Below, one piece after another: positions 1-8,577 of a stretch of 64,000 nucleotides of DNA (its first letter is position 1; each line of letters begins with the position of its first letter). A program made the position numbers and the translations under genes. This stretch comes from JALHOQ01 sp041739415 (GTDB lineage Bacteria > Bdellovibrionota > Bdellovibrionia > Bdellovibrionales > UBA1609). The stretch spans positions 185,429 to 249,428 of the forward strand of contig JBGSNU010000035.1 of NCBI GenBank assembly GCA_041739415.1. Reading direction: 5' to 3'. The notes under the pieces are model-generated. The model was not told where the DNA came from, made no database searches, and worked only from the letters and a program-made list of their open reading frames with translations.

Positions 1-201
1 GTATTGGTCAGCCCCATGTCGAAGGCAGATCTACTCGCAGATAGCATAAGTCAACTTGTGCTGGTGCATAAGATTTCTGCCTCGAAGTCGAGGGTGCAAT
101 CATTTCAACTTCAATCGCGCGAAGACTACGAACGGCTGCTCAACTCAATCCCCAACAATATCGGTAGCCCTCAAGCGGCAAAGATTGATTATGCCCAATA
201 G
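1..201 (+). CDS. jetC: JetC C-terminal fragment (Wadjet SMC-like ATPase), cut by window edge
   Basis: The reading frame is open from base 1 and ends at the TAG at 199-201, leaving about 66 codons of a protein that starts outside the window. The tail has a strand-then-charged pattern (VLVSPMSKADLL, QLVLVHK, SRVQSF, REDYERLL) that resembles the end of the JetC SMC-like ATPase. Its stop overlaps the start of the JetD-like gene by 11 bp, the tight coupling usual for jetC-jetD. The identification rests mostly on that neighbour; the fragment alone would not be diagnostic. The ATPase head motifs, and jetA and jetB, would lie upstream of the window. Confidence 0.6.
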   Translation, partial: VLVSPMSKADLLADSISQLVLVHKISASKSRVQSFQLQSREDYERLLNSIPNNIGSPQAAKIDYAQ

Positions 202-1264
202 AGTTTTAGATTTAGAAGACTACCTAGATAAGGCTGAACGGGATTACCTTCTCGAAGGATCCTCGGAATTCTTTTTCCCGATCCGAAAAAAGGCCTCATT
301 TCCTGATTTTTACGCACAACTCGAGTACGAGCTGCGAGCCCAAGACATTTTGTCAGTTAACGAGTACAGATCCGTAAAGGAAGGCTACACCAAGGTTTCT
401 CGCCCCGCCATGCTAAAACTTTCACTCGATGGCGTCTTAAAATGTCGCCCTCACCTACAAGCACTCGCACGAGAGGTGGCAACTTGGCGAATAGACTTTG
501 CCAATTTGAATGCTGAAGCCGCGCTAAGAACAGGATATCGAGACTTAACGGCATTTCCTTCGCTGACAAGGTCGTGTTTTGAAGTTCTCAAGTACTTAAT
601 CGGCCACCGCGAACAGATCCGAGGTTTGCTCGCCAGGCAAGTGCAACACTCAGAATCCAGTAAGCTGATTGGACGAGAGCAACTTCTTCTCAGGCTTTTT
701 GGGTTTTGGAGAGGCGAAAGTGCAACATGGAAGCAGTTTTATCGTCACTTCGAGCTGCTTGAGCGACCGACTGAATTTCGCTTTTACGCACCCAACTGCC
801 AATACCTCAAAAGCACTTTGTCGGATTTTCATGGAGTGTTGAACCCCGACTGGGCGAACCGGTTCAATTTTGATTCGAATCATGGAACTTTAATCGTGGA
901 AAATTTGGAGACTTTCTACTCAGAGGCCTCCAAAAGCCAAAACTATTTAGTAATATGGGGCAGCGGCTGGAAGGCGGTCCTGCTTCGCTCCATTCAAGGC
1001 ATACTTCCACCTCCCATCTTATACTGGGGTGACATCGACAAAGAGGGATATGAAATTTATGGAGCGCTAAAGGCATATTTGCCAAAACTTCAGCCAACGC
1101 TCATGGACAGACAAACTATGGAGCGCCATTTAAATCAATCAACCCCTAAGGAAGTTTTTTGGGGTCCCTATCAGTCTGCTGGCGATCTGCAAGTTGAATA
1201 TCACGATGTTTGCCAACGGGGTATTTGTATAGAGCAAGAGAAAATACATGACCGCCCCTATTAG
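191..1264 (+). CDS. jetD: JetD-like nuclease subunit of a Wadjet anti-plasmid system (DUF3322/DUF2220)
   Basis: This 357-residue protein has the JetD layout: an N-terminal helical DUF3322-type arm and a C-terminal Toprim-like DUF2220 domain. Visible putative metal-site motifs are ENLETF near residue 235, YWGDIDKEG near 278 and a terminal CIEQEKI near 348, which fit the E, DxD and E positions of the family. In Wadjet, the SMC-like JetABC complex extrudes DNA and JetD cleaves small circular DNA such as plasmids; the role here is inferred from the family. I start at ATG 191 because it overlaps the upstream stop by 11 bp and gives a normal N-terminus; the frame stays open further upstream but encodes nothing family-like there. 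Confidence 0.85.
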   Translation: MPNRVLDLEDYLDKAERDYLLEGSSEFFFPIRKKASFPDFYAQLEYELRAQDILSVNEYRSVKEGYTKVSRPAMLKLSLDGVLKCRPHLQALAREVATWRIDFANLNAEAALRTGYRDLTAFPSLTRSCFEVLKYLIGHREQIRGLLARQVQHSESSKLIGREQLLLRLFGFWRGESATWKQFYRHFELLERPTEFRFYAPNCQYLKSTLSDFHGVLNPDWANRFNFDSNHGTLIVENLETFYSEASKSQNYLVIWGSGWKAVLLRSIQGILPPPILYWGDIDKEGYEIYGALKAYLPKLQPTLMDRQTMERHLNQSTPKEVFWGPYQSAGDLQVEYHDVCQRGICIEQEKIHDRPY

Positions 1265-1297
1265 CGGTGTAGTCTAACACCCTGGAGCAGAGATAAA

Positions 1298-2809
1298 ATG
1301 CAAGACTCGCAACATGAACTTAAAACATTGATTAACTCGTTTCACTCGCTGATATGCATAGTAACGCCAGAGGAAGAACGTGCCCTCGATTTGGTTCGAG
1401 CGGTTGCGGCAGAGATGCGACTGCCGATCGCAGAATGGTCGGCATCAAGTGGTCTAAAGGGCAATCCCACATTGGCCGCGGCTCCTTCGACAAAGAACTT
1501 TGAGATTCTCTTGGGTTTTTTAGAATCGTATCGAGGTGAGGCTCTTTTTGTTCTCAAGGATTTATCGGACTCAGCTCAGAAGGGTGAACAGCTGCGTCGA
1601 CTGCGCGAGCTGCTGCAAAAATTTGCGCTCACTCGATCCACCCTGATTGTGGTGAGCGCGCATATTTCTTTGCCCGCAGAGCTACAGCATAAGGCTCTAT
1701 TCTTTGATCTTAAACCGTTGAGCCGAGCGGATATCGTGCAATTGATAAAATCCAGTTATTACTCGCTGGCCCACACTAAACATATTGAGATGAAGTTAAG
1801 CAAAGACGAGCTGGAGACCATGGCGGATGCCTTGTCAGGACTCACTATCGGTCAGATTCGACAGGCCATCTCTTACGCCGCACTAGAGGATCACCGACTC
1901 GATTCTACCGATGTCAAAAAACTTTTGAATCGCAAGGCGCAGATGATGAATGAGGGTGGGCTGCTCGAGTACTACCCACCAGATTTGCTCGAGCTACAAT
2001 TGGGTGGATTCGCCAACCTTAAAAAATGGTCGATTAGGGCGCGAGTCGGATTTTCTGAAAAAGCACGTGAACTCAACCTACCGGTTCCAAAGGGCATTTT
2101 GTTGGTGGGCGTGCCGGGCTGTGGAAAGTCGCTCGCCGCCAAAGTCCTTGCCAAAACTTGGCAAATGCCATTGGTGAAGATGGATGCCGGCCGACTGTTT
2201 GAAAAATTTATTGCCGAAACACAAAAAAACTTCCGCAAAGCCATTCAAACCGCAGAAGCAATGGCTCCCTGCATTTTATGGATTGATGAAATCGAAAAGG
2301 CGATCTTCTCAAATGGCGGTTCCTCCAATGACGGTGGACTAAGCCAACGACTATTTGGTGCTTTTCTCACCTGGATGCAAGAGAAGTCGGCCAGCGTCTT
2401 TGTTGTTGCAACAGCCAATGCCATTGAACAGCTCCCACCAGAGCTGCTCCGAAAGGGCCGCTTTGACGAGGTGTTTTTTGTCGACCTGCCCACCCCAAAA
2501 GAGCGACAAAATATTTTCGAGATCCACATCCGCCGACGCAACAAAAGCCCAGGGGCATTTGACGTTTCAGTTTTGGCCCGTCTCACCGAGGGATTTAGTG
2601 GAGCCGAGATTGAACAATGTGTGATTGGTGGCGCTTATCGATCTTTACAAAATTCCGAGGACATGACGACCCAACATCTGGCTGATGAAATCGCCTCGAC
2701 AATGCCGCTGAGTCGAACCCGAAGCGCTGAAATTTCTGCGCTAAGGTCACGCTACAAAGACAACTTTGTCAGTGTGAGTGAGGCTGAGGTTCAAGCCACT
2801 AATCCGTGA
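1298..2809 (+). CDS. Ycf46-like AAA ATPase
   Basis: A 503-residue AAA family protein. Residues 1-190 hold the divergent N-terminal half seen in Ycf46-type proteins, with a TPEEERAL motif and a VVSAHISLP segment. Residues about 235-450 form the AAA core: Walker A GVPGCGKS near 268, Walker B ILWIDEIEKA near 325, and an arginine-finger region LLRKGRFDEV near 383. Cyanobacterial and plastid relatives are linked to regulation of photosynthesis or CO2 use; the function in heterotrophs is unknown. It lies 33 bp after jetD on the same strand and may share its transcript, but Ycf46-like proteins are not known Wadjet parts. It overlaps the convergent GH84 gene by 11 bp. Confidence 0.8.
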   Translation: MQDSQHELKTLINSFHSLICIVTPEEERALDLVRAVAAEMRLPIAEWSASSGLKGNPTLAAAPSTKNFEILLGFLESYRGEALFVLKDLSDSAQKGEQLRRLRELLQKFALTRSTLIVVSAHISLPAELQHKALFFDLKPLSRADIVQLIKSSYYSLAHTKHIEMKLSKDELETMADALSGLTIGQIRQAISYAALEDHRLDSTDVKKLLNRKAQMMNEGGLLEYYPPDLLELQLGGFANLKKWSIRARVGFSEKARELNLPVPKGILLVGVPGCGKSLAAKVLAKTWQMPLVKMDAGRLFEKFIAETQKNFRKAIQTAEAMAPCILWIDEIEKAIFSNGGSSNDGGLSQRLFGAFLTWMQEKSASVFVVATANAIEQLPPELLRKGRFDEVFFVDLPTPKERQNIFEIHIRRRNKSPGAFDVSVLARLTEGFSGAEIEQCVIGGAYRSLQNSEDMTTQHLADEIASTMPLSRTRSAEISALRSRYKDNFVSVSEAEVQATNP

Positions 2810-3809
2810 GGCACTCCGGTCCCACTCGGTATTTACCATCGAGCCAATCTCGGAGGTCATCACCGACCGGCCCCTCCACCTGCCGCAATTGCGCGCGCGT
2901 CGATTCGCCCAAGTGATCTAAACCCTTTTGTGAAATCTCCATCAAAACCGCGGCATCGAGAAGCGGCGGCAATTGCAAAGCCTTGATGGGGTCTTCTTTG
3001 AGTCGAAAGACTCGGTTGGCCGCAGCCAACACAAGTTGTGACAAGTAAGGCTGATTCATCGGATTCAACACCCAGCCACGGGCAGCCGCAAAGGCCTCAT
3101 TACTGCGCCCCTCAAAGGGTTTAAGTTTCAGAAACTGACTTTGCTTCGGTCCATCATTGGCGAAAAAATTATCCCAAATCAGAGGGGCGCGCCGCAAAGT
3201 TTCTGTGACGACTTTTAACTCTACAGCTGTGATCGCGGGAGATATCACCTTGCTGCCCGTCCAAAAAATCTTGACCTCCAGATCCATGTCTTGGCCAATG
3301 CGCTCCAAGTACCCAGTCGGTCGTGCACCAAAAACTTTGTCCAAAATGGGGTCATCCGAATAGTAGGTCGGGCAAAACAGCAGGGGCACACGTGTGCAAC
3401 TTTGCACGAACGCCACCATCTCTGCCTGGACTTGGGCAAGGTCTGGGCTCCCCTTCATGTCGTCGAAAAACAAACCCAGAAGATCCAATTCGAGCTCATC
3501 TAGCTGCTGCAGGCGCGTTCGAAGTTCCTGACGCGCCCGCTGGTCCCAACTTTCATGGAGCTCAAACGGACTTAAGCCCACTCCGAATTTCACTCCCGCC
3601 TCACGGAACTTCGATCGCAGCGAAGTCAACTGATGCCACATCTCGGGAGGATGCACTGTCGACCATTGCCGCCGAAGATAGGGATCGCGCTTGGGCGCAT
3701 ACAAATAAAAATCATATTGGTTGGCAGACAAAAATGTCGCCATTTGAGCTCGTGCCGTCCAGCTCCAGTCGGGGCCAAAAAAACCTTCGATCACGCCAAG
3801 GCCAAGCAT
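2799..3809 (-). CDS. GH84-family beta-N-acetylglucosaminidase-like protein
   Basis: This 336-residue protein begins almost directly with the GH84 catalytic barrel: GVIEGFFGPDWSW at residues 5-17, then FYLYAPKRDPYLRRQW near 33-48. The adjacent aspartates of LFFDDMKG near residue 115 match the catalytic Asp-Asp pair of O-GlcNAcases and hyaluronidase-like hexosaminidases. The family removes terminal beta-GlcNAc by a substrate-assisted mechanism. No signal peptide is visible, so a cytoplasmic role (for example processing recovered amino-sugar material) is more likely than secretion; the substrate is not predictable. It starts 3 bp after the stop of the response-regulator gene, so translation is probably coupled. 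The C-terminal half is less conserved. Confidence 0.85.
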   Translation of the reverse strand: MLGLGVIEGFFGPDWSWTARAQMATFLSANQYDFYLYAPKRDPYLRRQWSTVHPPEMWHQLTSLRSKFREAGVKFGVGLSPFELHESWDQRARQELRTRLQQLDELELDLLGLFFDDMKGSPDLAQVQAEMVAFVQSCTRVPLLFCPTYYSDDPILDKVFGARPTGYLERIGQDMDLEVKIFWTGSKVISPAITAVELKVVTETLRRAPLIWDNFFANDGPKQSQFLKLKPFEGRSNEAFAAARGWVLNPMNQPYLSQLVLAAANRVFRLKEDPIKALQLPPLLDAAVLMEISQKGLDHLGESTRAQLRQVEGPVGDDLRDWLDGKYRVGPECLTD

Positions 3810-3812
3810 ATT

Positions 3813-4310
3813 TTAGTCGTGCGCCAAGTGAATCAAAGCGTTCACCACTTTTTTGACATGCTCAATGTCGAAGGGCTTTTTTATATAGTCGTCGGCACCG
3901 ACATTGAAGCCCTGCTTGATATCGACGTCGCTCGTCCGGGCCGACAGAAAAACAAGTGGGATCTCTTTCAAATCCTCATGGGCCTTCATCATTTCCGCCA
4001 GTTCAAAGCCATTGATCCATGGCAGTCCAATATCCAACAGAATAAGGTCGGGTGAAACATCGTCCAACACACTCGACAACTGAGTGCCATCGGCAACAGC
4101 CATGACTCGGTAACCGTCGCCCTCGAACATGCGTTTCAAAGCCGCTCGAATGGTCTCATCATCCTCAATGAGCAAAATAGAACGCTGAGTTTTTCGCTCT
4201 TTCAATTTGCGAAGCTGGTCAATATCCAAAACATTCTCACGACTCATGCGCTCCCTTGTGAGTCGCTCAATCTTGTGCACCAAGTCCTTGGTGTTTATCT
4301 TTCGGCTCAT
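3813..4310 (-). CDS. Single-domain response regulator with N-terminal helical extension
   Basis: A 165-residue protein with about 40 charged helical residues followed by a receiver domain: acidic pocket LLIEDDE, phospho-acceptor Asp in LILLDIGLP, switch residues FLSART, and the conserved Lys in YIKKPF. There is no output domain, so it probably acts through protein contacts. I start at ATG 4310, with GAAGG six bases upstream; the longer reading frame would run into trxB. It sits between trxB (22 bp upstream) and the GH84 gene (3 bp downstream), in an unusual three-gene unit. No histidine kinase is encoded nearby. Confidence 0.85.
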   Translation of the reverse strand: MSRKINTKDLVHKIERLTRERMSRENVLDIDQLRKLKERKTQRSILLIEDDETIRAALKRMFEGDGYRVMAVADGTQLSSVLDDVSPDLILLDIGLPWINGFELAEMMKAHEDLKEIPLVFLSARTSDVDIKQGFNVGADDYIKKPFDIEHVKKVVNALIHLAHD

Positions 4311-4332
4311 GTCAGCCTTCGCCTCTCCGCAC

Positions 4333-5274
4333 TTAAGCGTGATGAGATTGATTCTCGAGCCAGCGCTCACAATCCATAGCTGCCATACAGCCTGTGCCCG
4401 CCGCCGTTATCGCCTGTCGATAGATAGAGTCTTGCACATCGCCCGCGGCAAATACACCCTCAATCGAAGTGTAGGTCGACTTTGGCTGAGTCACTAAATA
4501 GCCCACATCGTTCATCTCTAACATCCCTTTAAACAAATCTGTGTTGGGCTTGTGGCCGATGGCAATAAACACACCTTCAACGGCCAGTTCGCTCGACTGA
4601 CCTGTCTTGCTATTCTTGAGTTTAAGCCCAGTTACATTCTTGTCGCCCATCACGTCTTCAAGCTCTGTGTTGAGAATAAATTCAATTTTTGGATTTTTCT
4701 GCACACGATCGAGCATAATTTTAGAGGCGCGAAACTCCTCCCGACGATGAATCAAATAAACCTTAGAGGCAAATCGAGTTAAAAAGTTAGCTTCTTCCAT
4801 AGCTGTGTCTCCACCGCCAATAACCGCCACCGGCTGATTCTTAAAGAAAGCGCCATCGCAGGTTGCACAGGCAGAGACCCCACGACCAAGCAAACGTTTT
4901 TCATTTTCCAACCCAAGGTATTTGGCGCTAGCTCCTGTGCTAATGATTATGGAATGGGCTTGCAACATCTCTTGTTCAATCCAGATCTTAAACGGCCGGG
5001 ATGAAAAATCGACCTTCGTGACATTCTTCGTAACAAAACGAGTGTTGAAGCGCTCGGCCTGTTTACGAGTAACTGACATCAGCTCAGGCCCTTGAATTCC
5101 ATGTTCAAAACCCGGCCAGTTTTCAACCTCGGTGGTTGTGGTCAGCTGACCGCCGGCTTCATAGCCCTCAATCATCAAGGGACTGAGGTTGGCACGTGCC
5201 GCATAGATCGCAGCGGTGAGGCCGGCGGGCCCTGAGCCTATGATGATGACGTTTTCAATTTTTGTGGAACTCAT
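4333..5274 (-). CDS. trxB: Thioredoxin reductase
   Basis: A 313-residue flavoprotein of the low-molecular-weight thioredoxin reductase family. The FAD-binding GSGPAG motif is at residues 13-18, the redox-active CATC at 136-139, the NADPH-binding GGGDTAMEEA follows, and VFAAGDVQD near the C-terminus is the second FAD motif. It passes electrons from NADPH to thioredoxin in the cytoplasm. GGAG lies five bases before the ATG. It appears to be the first gene of a unit with the response regulator and the GH84 enzyme. No thioredoxin gene is in the window. Confidence 0.97.
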   Translation of the reverse strand: MSSTKIENVIIIGSGPAGLTAAIYAARANLSPLMIEGYEAGGQLTTTTEVENWPGFEHGIQGPELMSVTRKQAERFNTRFVTKNVTKVDFSSRPFKIWIEQEMLQAHSIIISTGASAKYLGLENEKRLLGRGVSACATCDGAFFKNQPVAVIGGGDTAMEEANFLTRFASKVYLIHRREEFRASKIMLDRVQKNPKIEFILNTELEDVMGDKNVTGLKLKNSKTGQSSELAVEGVFIAIGHKPNTDLFKGMLEMNDVGYLVTQPKSTYTSIEGVFAAGDVQDSIYRQAITAAGTGCMAAMDCERWLENQSHHA

Positions 5275-5379
5275 GTGATCTCCATTCTCTCAGAGGAGAA
5301 TTGCTGAAACTGCGAATGATTGAACTTCGCCATCTTAACAACGAACCCCATGTCTGTCGACTTAGGATGCGTAGAGCTT

Positions 5380-6045
5380 CTAAGACACCACGGGGTGCGG
5401 CGGATAGAGTTTATGACCTGACTCGTCACTAGTTAAGCTCCAAGTCCACAGGTCCGTTGCCAGCTGCTGGGGTGAATAAACACCCAACTGGCGAACCTCG
5501 GCATTTTTGGGGAGCATCTCCGTATCCATGTACCCGGGGGAGAAAAGTCGAATGTCAAAATCGGGATTCTCCAGCCGAACTGTGCCAAAGAGGCCCTTTA
5601 GAGCGTGCTTGGCGGCACAATAACTTGCGGCGCGTTGGTCTGGATTGGACTCAGCAATGGAACTACCCACTAGAATCAACTGCACCTCTCGCTTGCTTGT
5701 AAGGAGGGCATGAGTGACTAAGGCGCTCATACGAAAGCTAACCTCCCAAGCCCAGTCATGGTCCTTCATCGCCAGCTCATGAAATAGTCCGTAGGGACCA
5801 CCACCGGCGACACAGAACACCTTACTACAGTCCGTCTCTAGGACGTGCCGGAGCGCCTCTTGCTGACCCTGGTGTTTCGAAAAATCCGTCACAACATACT
5901 CAAACAGCGGGAGTTCCTCGCGAATGGCGGCAAGATTGGCGGCCTTTCTACCAAATCCCACAACTGGATACATCGATCGCACAGCGACCTTCGCCAACTC
6001 TGCTCCCAATCCCCGACTTGCCCCTAAAATCATCGCTCGTTCCAT
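5380..6045 (-). CDS. Short-chain dehydrogenase/reductase (SDR)
   Basis: A 221-residue classical SDR. The N-terminal nucleotide-binding motif is GASRGLGAE, the substrate-side serine lies in VGSSIAES, and the catalytic YCAAK (YxxxK) follows at the expected spacing. The Rossmann fold binds NAD(P)H; the substrate cannot be told from sequence. I begin at ATG 6045 (MERAMILGASRG), since the beta strand normally starts the protein; ATG 6060 would add five residues, and neither has a strong SD. The gene is divergent from the ferredoxin gene, with about 47 bp between them. Confidence 0.85.
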   Translation of the reverse strand: MERAMILGASRGLGAELAKVAVRSMYPVVGFGRKAANLAAIREELPLFEYVVTDFSKHQGQQEALRHVLETDCSKVFCVAGGGPYGLFHELAMKDHDWAWEVSFRMSALVTHALLTSKREVQLILVGSSIAESNPDQRAASYCAAKHALKGLFGTVRLENPDFDIRLFSPGYMDTEMLPKNAEVRQLGVYSPQQLATDLWTWSLTSDESGHKLYPPHPVVS

Positions 6046-6092
6046 GGGGTCAATTTGCATAAGTCTTGTGGATCGCGCAATATCATTAAGAC

Positions 6093-6380
6093 ATGCCTTA
6101 CATTCACTTTGCTAAAAATCGAGCTAGCCTAGAGGTGGCGCCCGGTGCCAATCTCATGCAAAGCCTTCTTTCAGCTGGGCTACCGGTGGCTAGCTCCTGT
6201 CACGGGGATGGAATTTGCGCCAAGTGCCGCATTCAGATCCTTCAGGGTGGAGATCGACTTTCCCCCATTCGAGAACTCGAACAAACACTTAGAGATCGAC
6301 TGCGGCTTCCTAAGGACATGCGGATCAGCTGCCAAACAACAATCCTCGGAGATATCACGGTCGACACCGGCTACTGGTGA
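6093..6380 (+). CDS. 2Fe-2S ferredoxin
   Basis: A 95-residue protein with the plant/adrenodoxin-type ferredoxin fold. Cluster ligands are visible as C-x5-C-x2-C in SCHGDGICAKC (about residues 36-45), with the fourth Cys in RISCQTTI near residue 80. The spacing fits a [2Fe-2S] cluster of the C-x5-C-x2-C type. It is a small cytoplasmic electron carrier; the redox partner is unknown, though an SDR is divergent next to it and a lipoprotein gene follows 42 bp downstream. No standard SD is obvious. Confidence 0.9.
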   Translation: MPYIHFAKNRASLEVAPGANLMQSLLSAGLPVASSCHGDGICAKCRIQILQGGDRLSPIRELEQTLRDRLRLPKDMRISCQTTILGDITVDTGYW

Positions 6381-6422
6381 GCACGGACTTTGCCTTACTC
6401 CTCCACATAACCAGGAGGAATC

Positions 6423-7778
6423 ATGTTAAACGTCAAAAGAACCCTAGCTCTCGCTTTTTCTATCGCTGCTTTCGGACTCACGTCCTGCAGTCCGGACAAA
6501 ACTCATGTGGACACCTTTGCCGCGCCCACACCTGAAATCATTCGAAACGGCAAAGCGTCGGATGTGGCCACATTCAACGTTGGCAACTCAAAGTCTGTAG
6601 ATCTGATGGATACGCTCAGTTTTAAAAATGCCAAGCTCAGCAAGGTCACCATCCAAAGCATCTGTAAATTCAAAGAGCAAACTCTCACATCCAGCTTCAC
6701 CTTCGGTGGCGACTCTCCGCTTAAGTTCTTTCAGATTGTCCCTGAATCCATTTTGGCAAAGAGGATTATAAAAAATCCGATCGTGTGCGCCTTTGAACTG
6801 GGGCTGTACAACTCGGTCGGATCCAACCACATCTTCACCCTTCAGCAAGTGATCATCACCCAAACGCAAGACACTGAGATCGGGTTACAGATGTCCACTG
6901 GGGAATTTTTGGCCAACACCCCCAACCCGGACCCCATCCCGGTTCAAAAATTATCAGAGATTCGTTTGCGCAGCCCTTACTTTGCCTCGGAATCTATTCG
7001 CCCAATTTGTGAAACTTTAAAATCTTCGGCTCTGGCAGCAGGCAGTGTGGCAGACCTGGCTGCATTCAATTGGAGCCCTGATAAGTCTCTACATAGCGAC
7101 CAAGAGCTCATGACTCTTGAGAGTCAGCCAATACAGTTGTGTCGGCTACTGGTGTACCAAGGTGCAGAACGCAAAGCCATCAGCCCCATTTTCTCAGTTC
7201 GCCTGAAGCGCAAAGCACTTTCTATTTCAATTCGATATGAACGCCCCGCTTTCTGCGATTTAAACGAACATAGTTGTAATGAGCATTTTGCAATTCTCAA
7301 AGGCGGGCACCCCTTTCTTCTCACGCGCTGGGTAGTCGCCAATCCAAGCCGAGTGCCACGATACTTTCGCGTCACTCGGGAATTACATGTGGTTAAAATC
7401 GATACTATTTTTAAGAACACAAAAGAAGCAGCGACGTTCAGTGCCCGCAGCTTCTATAAGACCTCTGTTATTCCGCGCTTTCCTGAGAAGACCACCAGAA
7501 AGAAAATAAAAGGCGAATGGCTCATCTCCCTACGTCCAGGTCGGAGTGTTACGCTAGAGCTCGTTTTTAAGGCGAGCTATCATCACAATGGACCGCGCGG
7601 TTTCGTCGGAGTTCGGCTCACCCCTCGTCGACTGGGGATTGTGGAGGTGGATGCCGCGGGAGTAGTTCTAGCCAAACAAGGACTGGCTCGCGACAATGAA
7701 AGCTATGCCTACTACTCAAGTAGTTTAGGACAATTTAGATTGTTTCAAGAAACTGCAGTCAGGGCCAGCTGGAACTAG
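6423..7778 (+). CDS. Hypothetical lipoprotein
   Basis: A 451-residue protein not recognised as a known family. The first 20 residues are a lipoprotein signal (hydrophobic run ending LTSC, with Cys at about residue 21), so it should be anchored in the envelope. The mature protein is rich in beta-type segments and basic residues, with several Cys pairs; residues about 240-390 look like one or two beta-sandwich-like domains. AGGAGG lies just before the ATG. Its end overlaps the convergent trmB gene by 4 bp. No catalytic motif was seen. Confidence 0.8.
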   Translation: MLNVKRTLALAFSIAAFGLTSCSPDKTHVDTFAAPTPEIIRNGKASDVATFNVGNSKSVDLMDTLSFKNAKLSKVTIQSICKFKEQTLTSSFTFGGDSPLKFFQIVPESILAKRIIKNPIVCAFELGLYNSVGSNHIFTLQQVIITQTQDTEIGLQMSTGEFLANTPNPDPIPVQKLSEIRLRSPYFASESIRPICETLKSSALAAGSVADLAAFNWSPDKSLHSDQELMTLESQPIQLCRLLVYQGAERKAISPIFSVRLKRKALSISIRYERPAFCDLNEHSCNEHFAILKGGHPFLLTRWVVANPSRVPRYFRVTRELHVVKIDTIFKNTKEAATFSARSFYKTSVIPRFPEKTTRKKIKGEWLISLRPGRSVTLELVFKASYHHNGPRGFVGVRLTPRRLGIVEVDAAGVVLAKQGLARDNESYAYYSSSLGQFRLFQETAVRASWN

Positions 7779-8473
7779 TCTCGCACCATGCAGGCATAAC
7801 CGATAGGTAAACCTTGTCGTAAAAAAATACGCTCAAACTGAGTGATAAAGTTTTGATTCGCATATTCGCTTTTGTGGAGGTCAGTCGTCTTGACCTCCAT
7901 TTTATAAAGACTTCGCTCGAAGCGCTGACAAGACCAAGCAAAATAATCCGCACTATCCGTTTTGAAATAGAGACGAGATCCTGGTCGTTGGGCTTTGTGC
8001 AACTCCGTGAGAAACTCATCTTGAATCAATCGGTGCTTATGATTGCGCCCCTTCTCCCATGGGTCTGGAAAAAATATAAACACATCATTGATCTCTCCGG
8101 GCGTGAATAGCTCTTGCACCAAAGCGGCATTGTAGCGGGCGATTCTCGCATTGGCCTGCCCGCCATTGAGTGCCCGGCGAATGCTCTGAATGAGCGGCTT
8201 ATAACGCAATTCAAACCCCAGGAGCGCGCGCTCCGGGTGGAGGGCTGAGCGGTGGGCAAAGTGAGTGCCGTTGCCCGTGCCCATCTCAACATCCAAAGCT
8301 GTAGTCACTGGAAGTCCCGCAAAAGCTTCGTCGCGCCAACGACCTCGAAACAGCGGCGCTCGTTCTTCATCAAAGCTCCAACTGGAGTATTCGCCAAGCA
8401 ACGCTAAAACGTAGGCATTGGGTACAGGTATGCCTTTGGTGCGGCTAACTCGGAGCTGGGCGCTTCTCGACAT
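7775..8473 (-). CDS. trmB: tRNA (guanine-N7)-methyltransferase
   Basis: A 232-residue SAM-dependent enzyme that forms m7G46 in tRNA. The SAM-binding strand is VEMGTGNGTHF, followed by GFELRYKPL, and the family signature FIFFPDPWEKGRNHKHRL is clear. The C-terminal tail (DLHKSEYANQNFITQFE) carries the TrmB substrate-binding T-x-F/E type motif. GGAG sits eight bases before the ATG. The length matches family members of 210-240 residues. Confidence 0.95.
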   Translation of the reverse strand: MSRSAQLRVSRTKGIPVPNAYVLALLGEYSSWSFDEERAPLFRGRWRDEAFAGLPVTTALDVEMGTGNGTHFAHRSALHPERALLGFELRYKPLIQSIRRALNGGQANARIARYNAALVQELFTPGEINDVFIFFPDPWEKGRNHKHRLIQDEFLTELHKAQRPGSRLYFKTDSADYFAWSCQRFERSLYKMEVKTTDLHKSEYANQNFITQFERIFLRQGLPIGYACMVRD

Positions 8474-8577
8474 TTAGATTCTCCAGGGAATGAGTCTCAA
8501 CGGTGAGGCTGTACCTACCATAGGTTGCCGAATATGGCCAAGTCTGCGATCGTCTAAGGGAGTAATACGGAGGCCCA

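Noticed and set aside
1262..1282. GGTGT/ACACC hairpin between jetD and the AAA gene as a terminator
   Set aside because: The stem is only 5 bp and is not followed by T residues.
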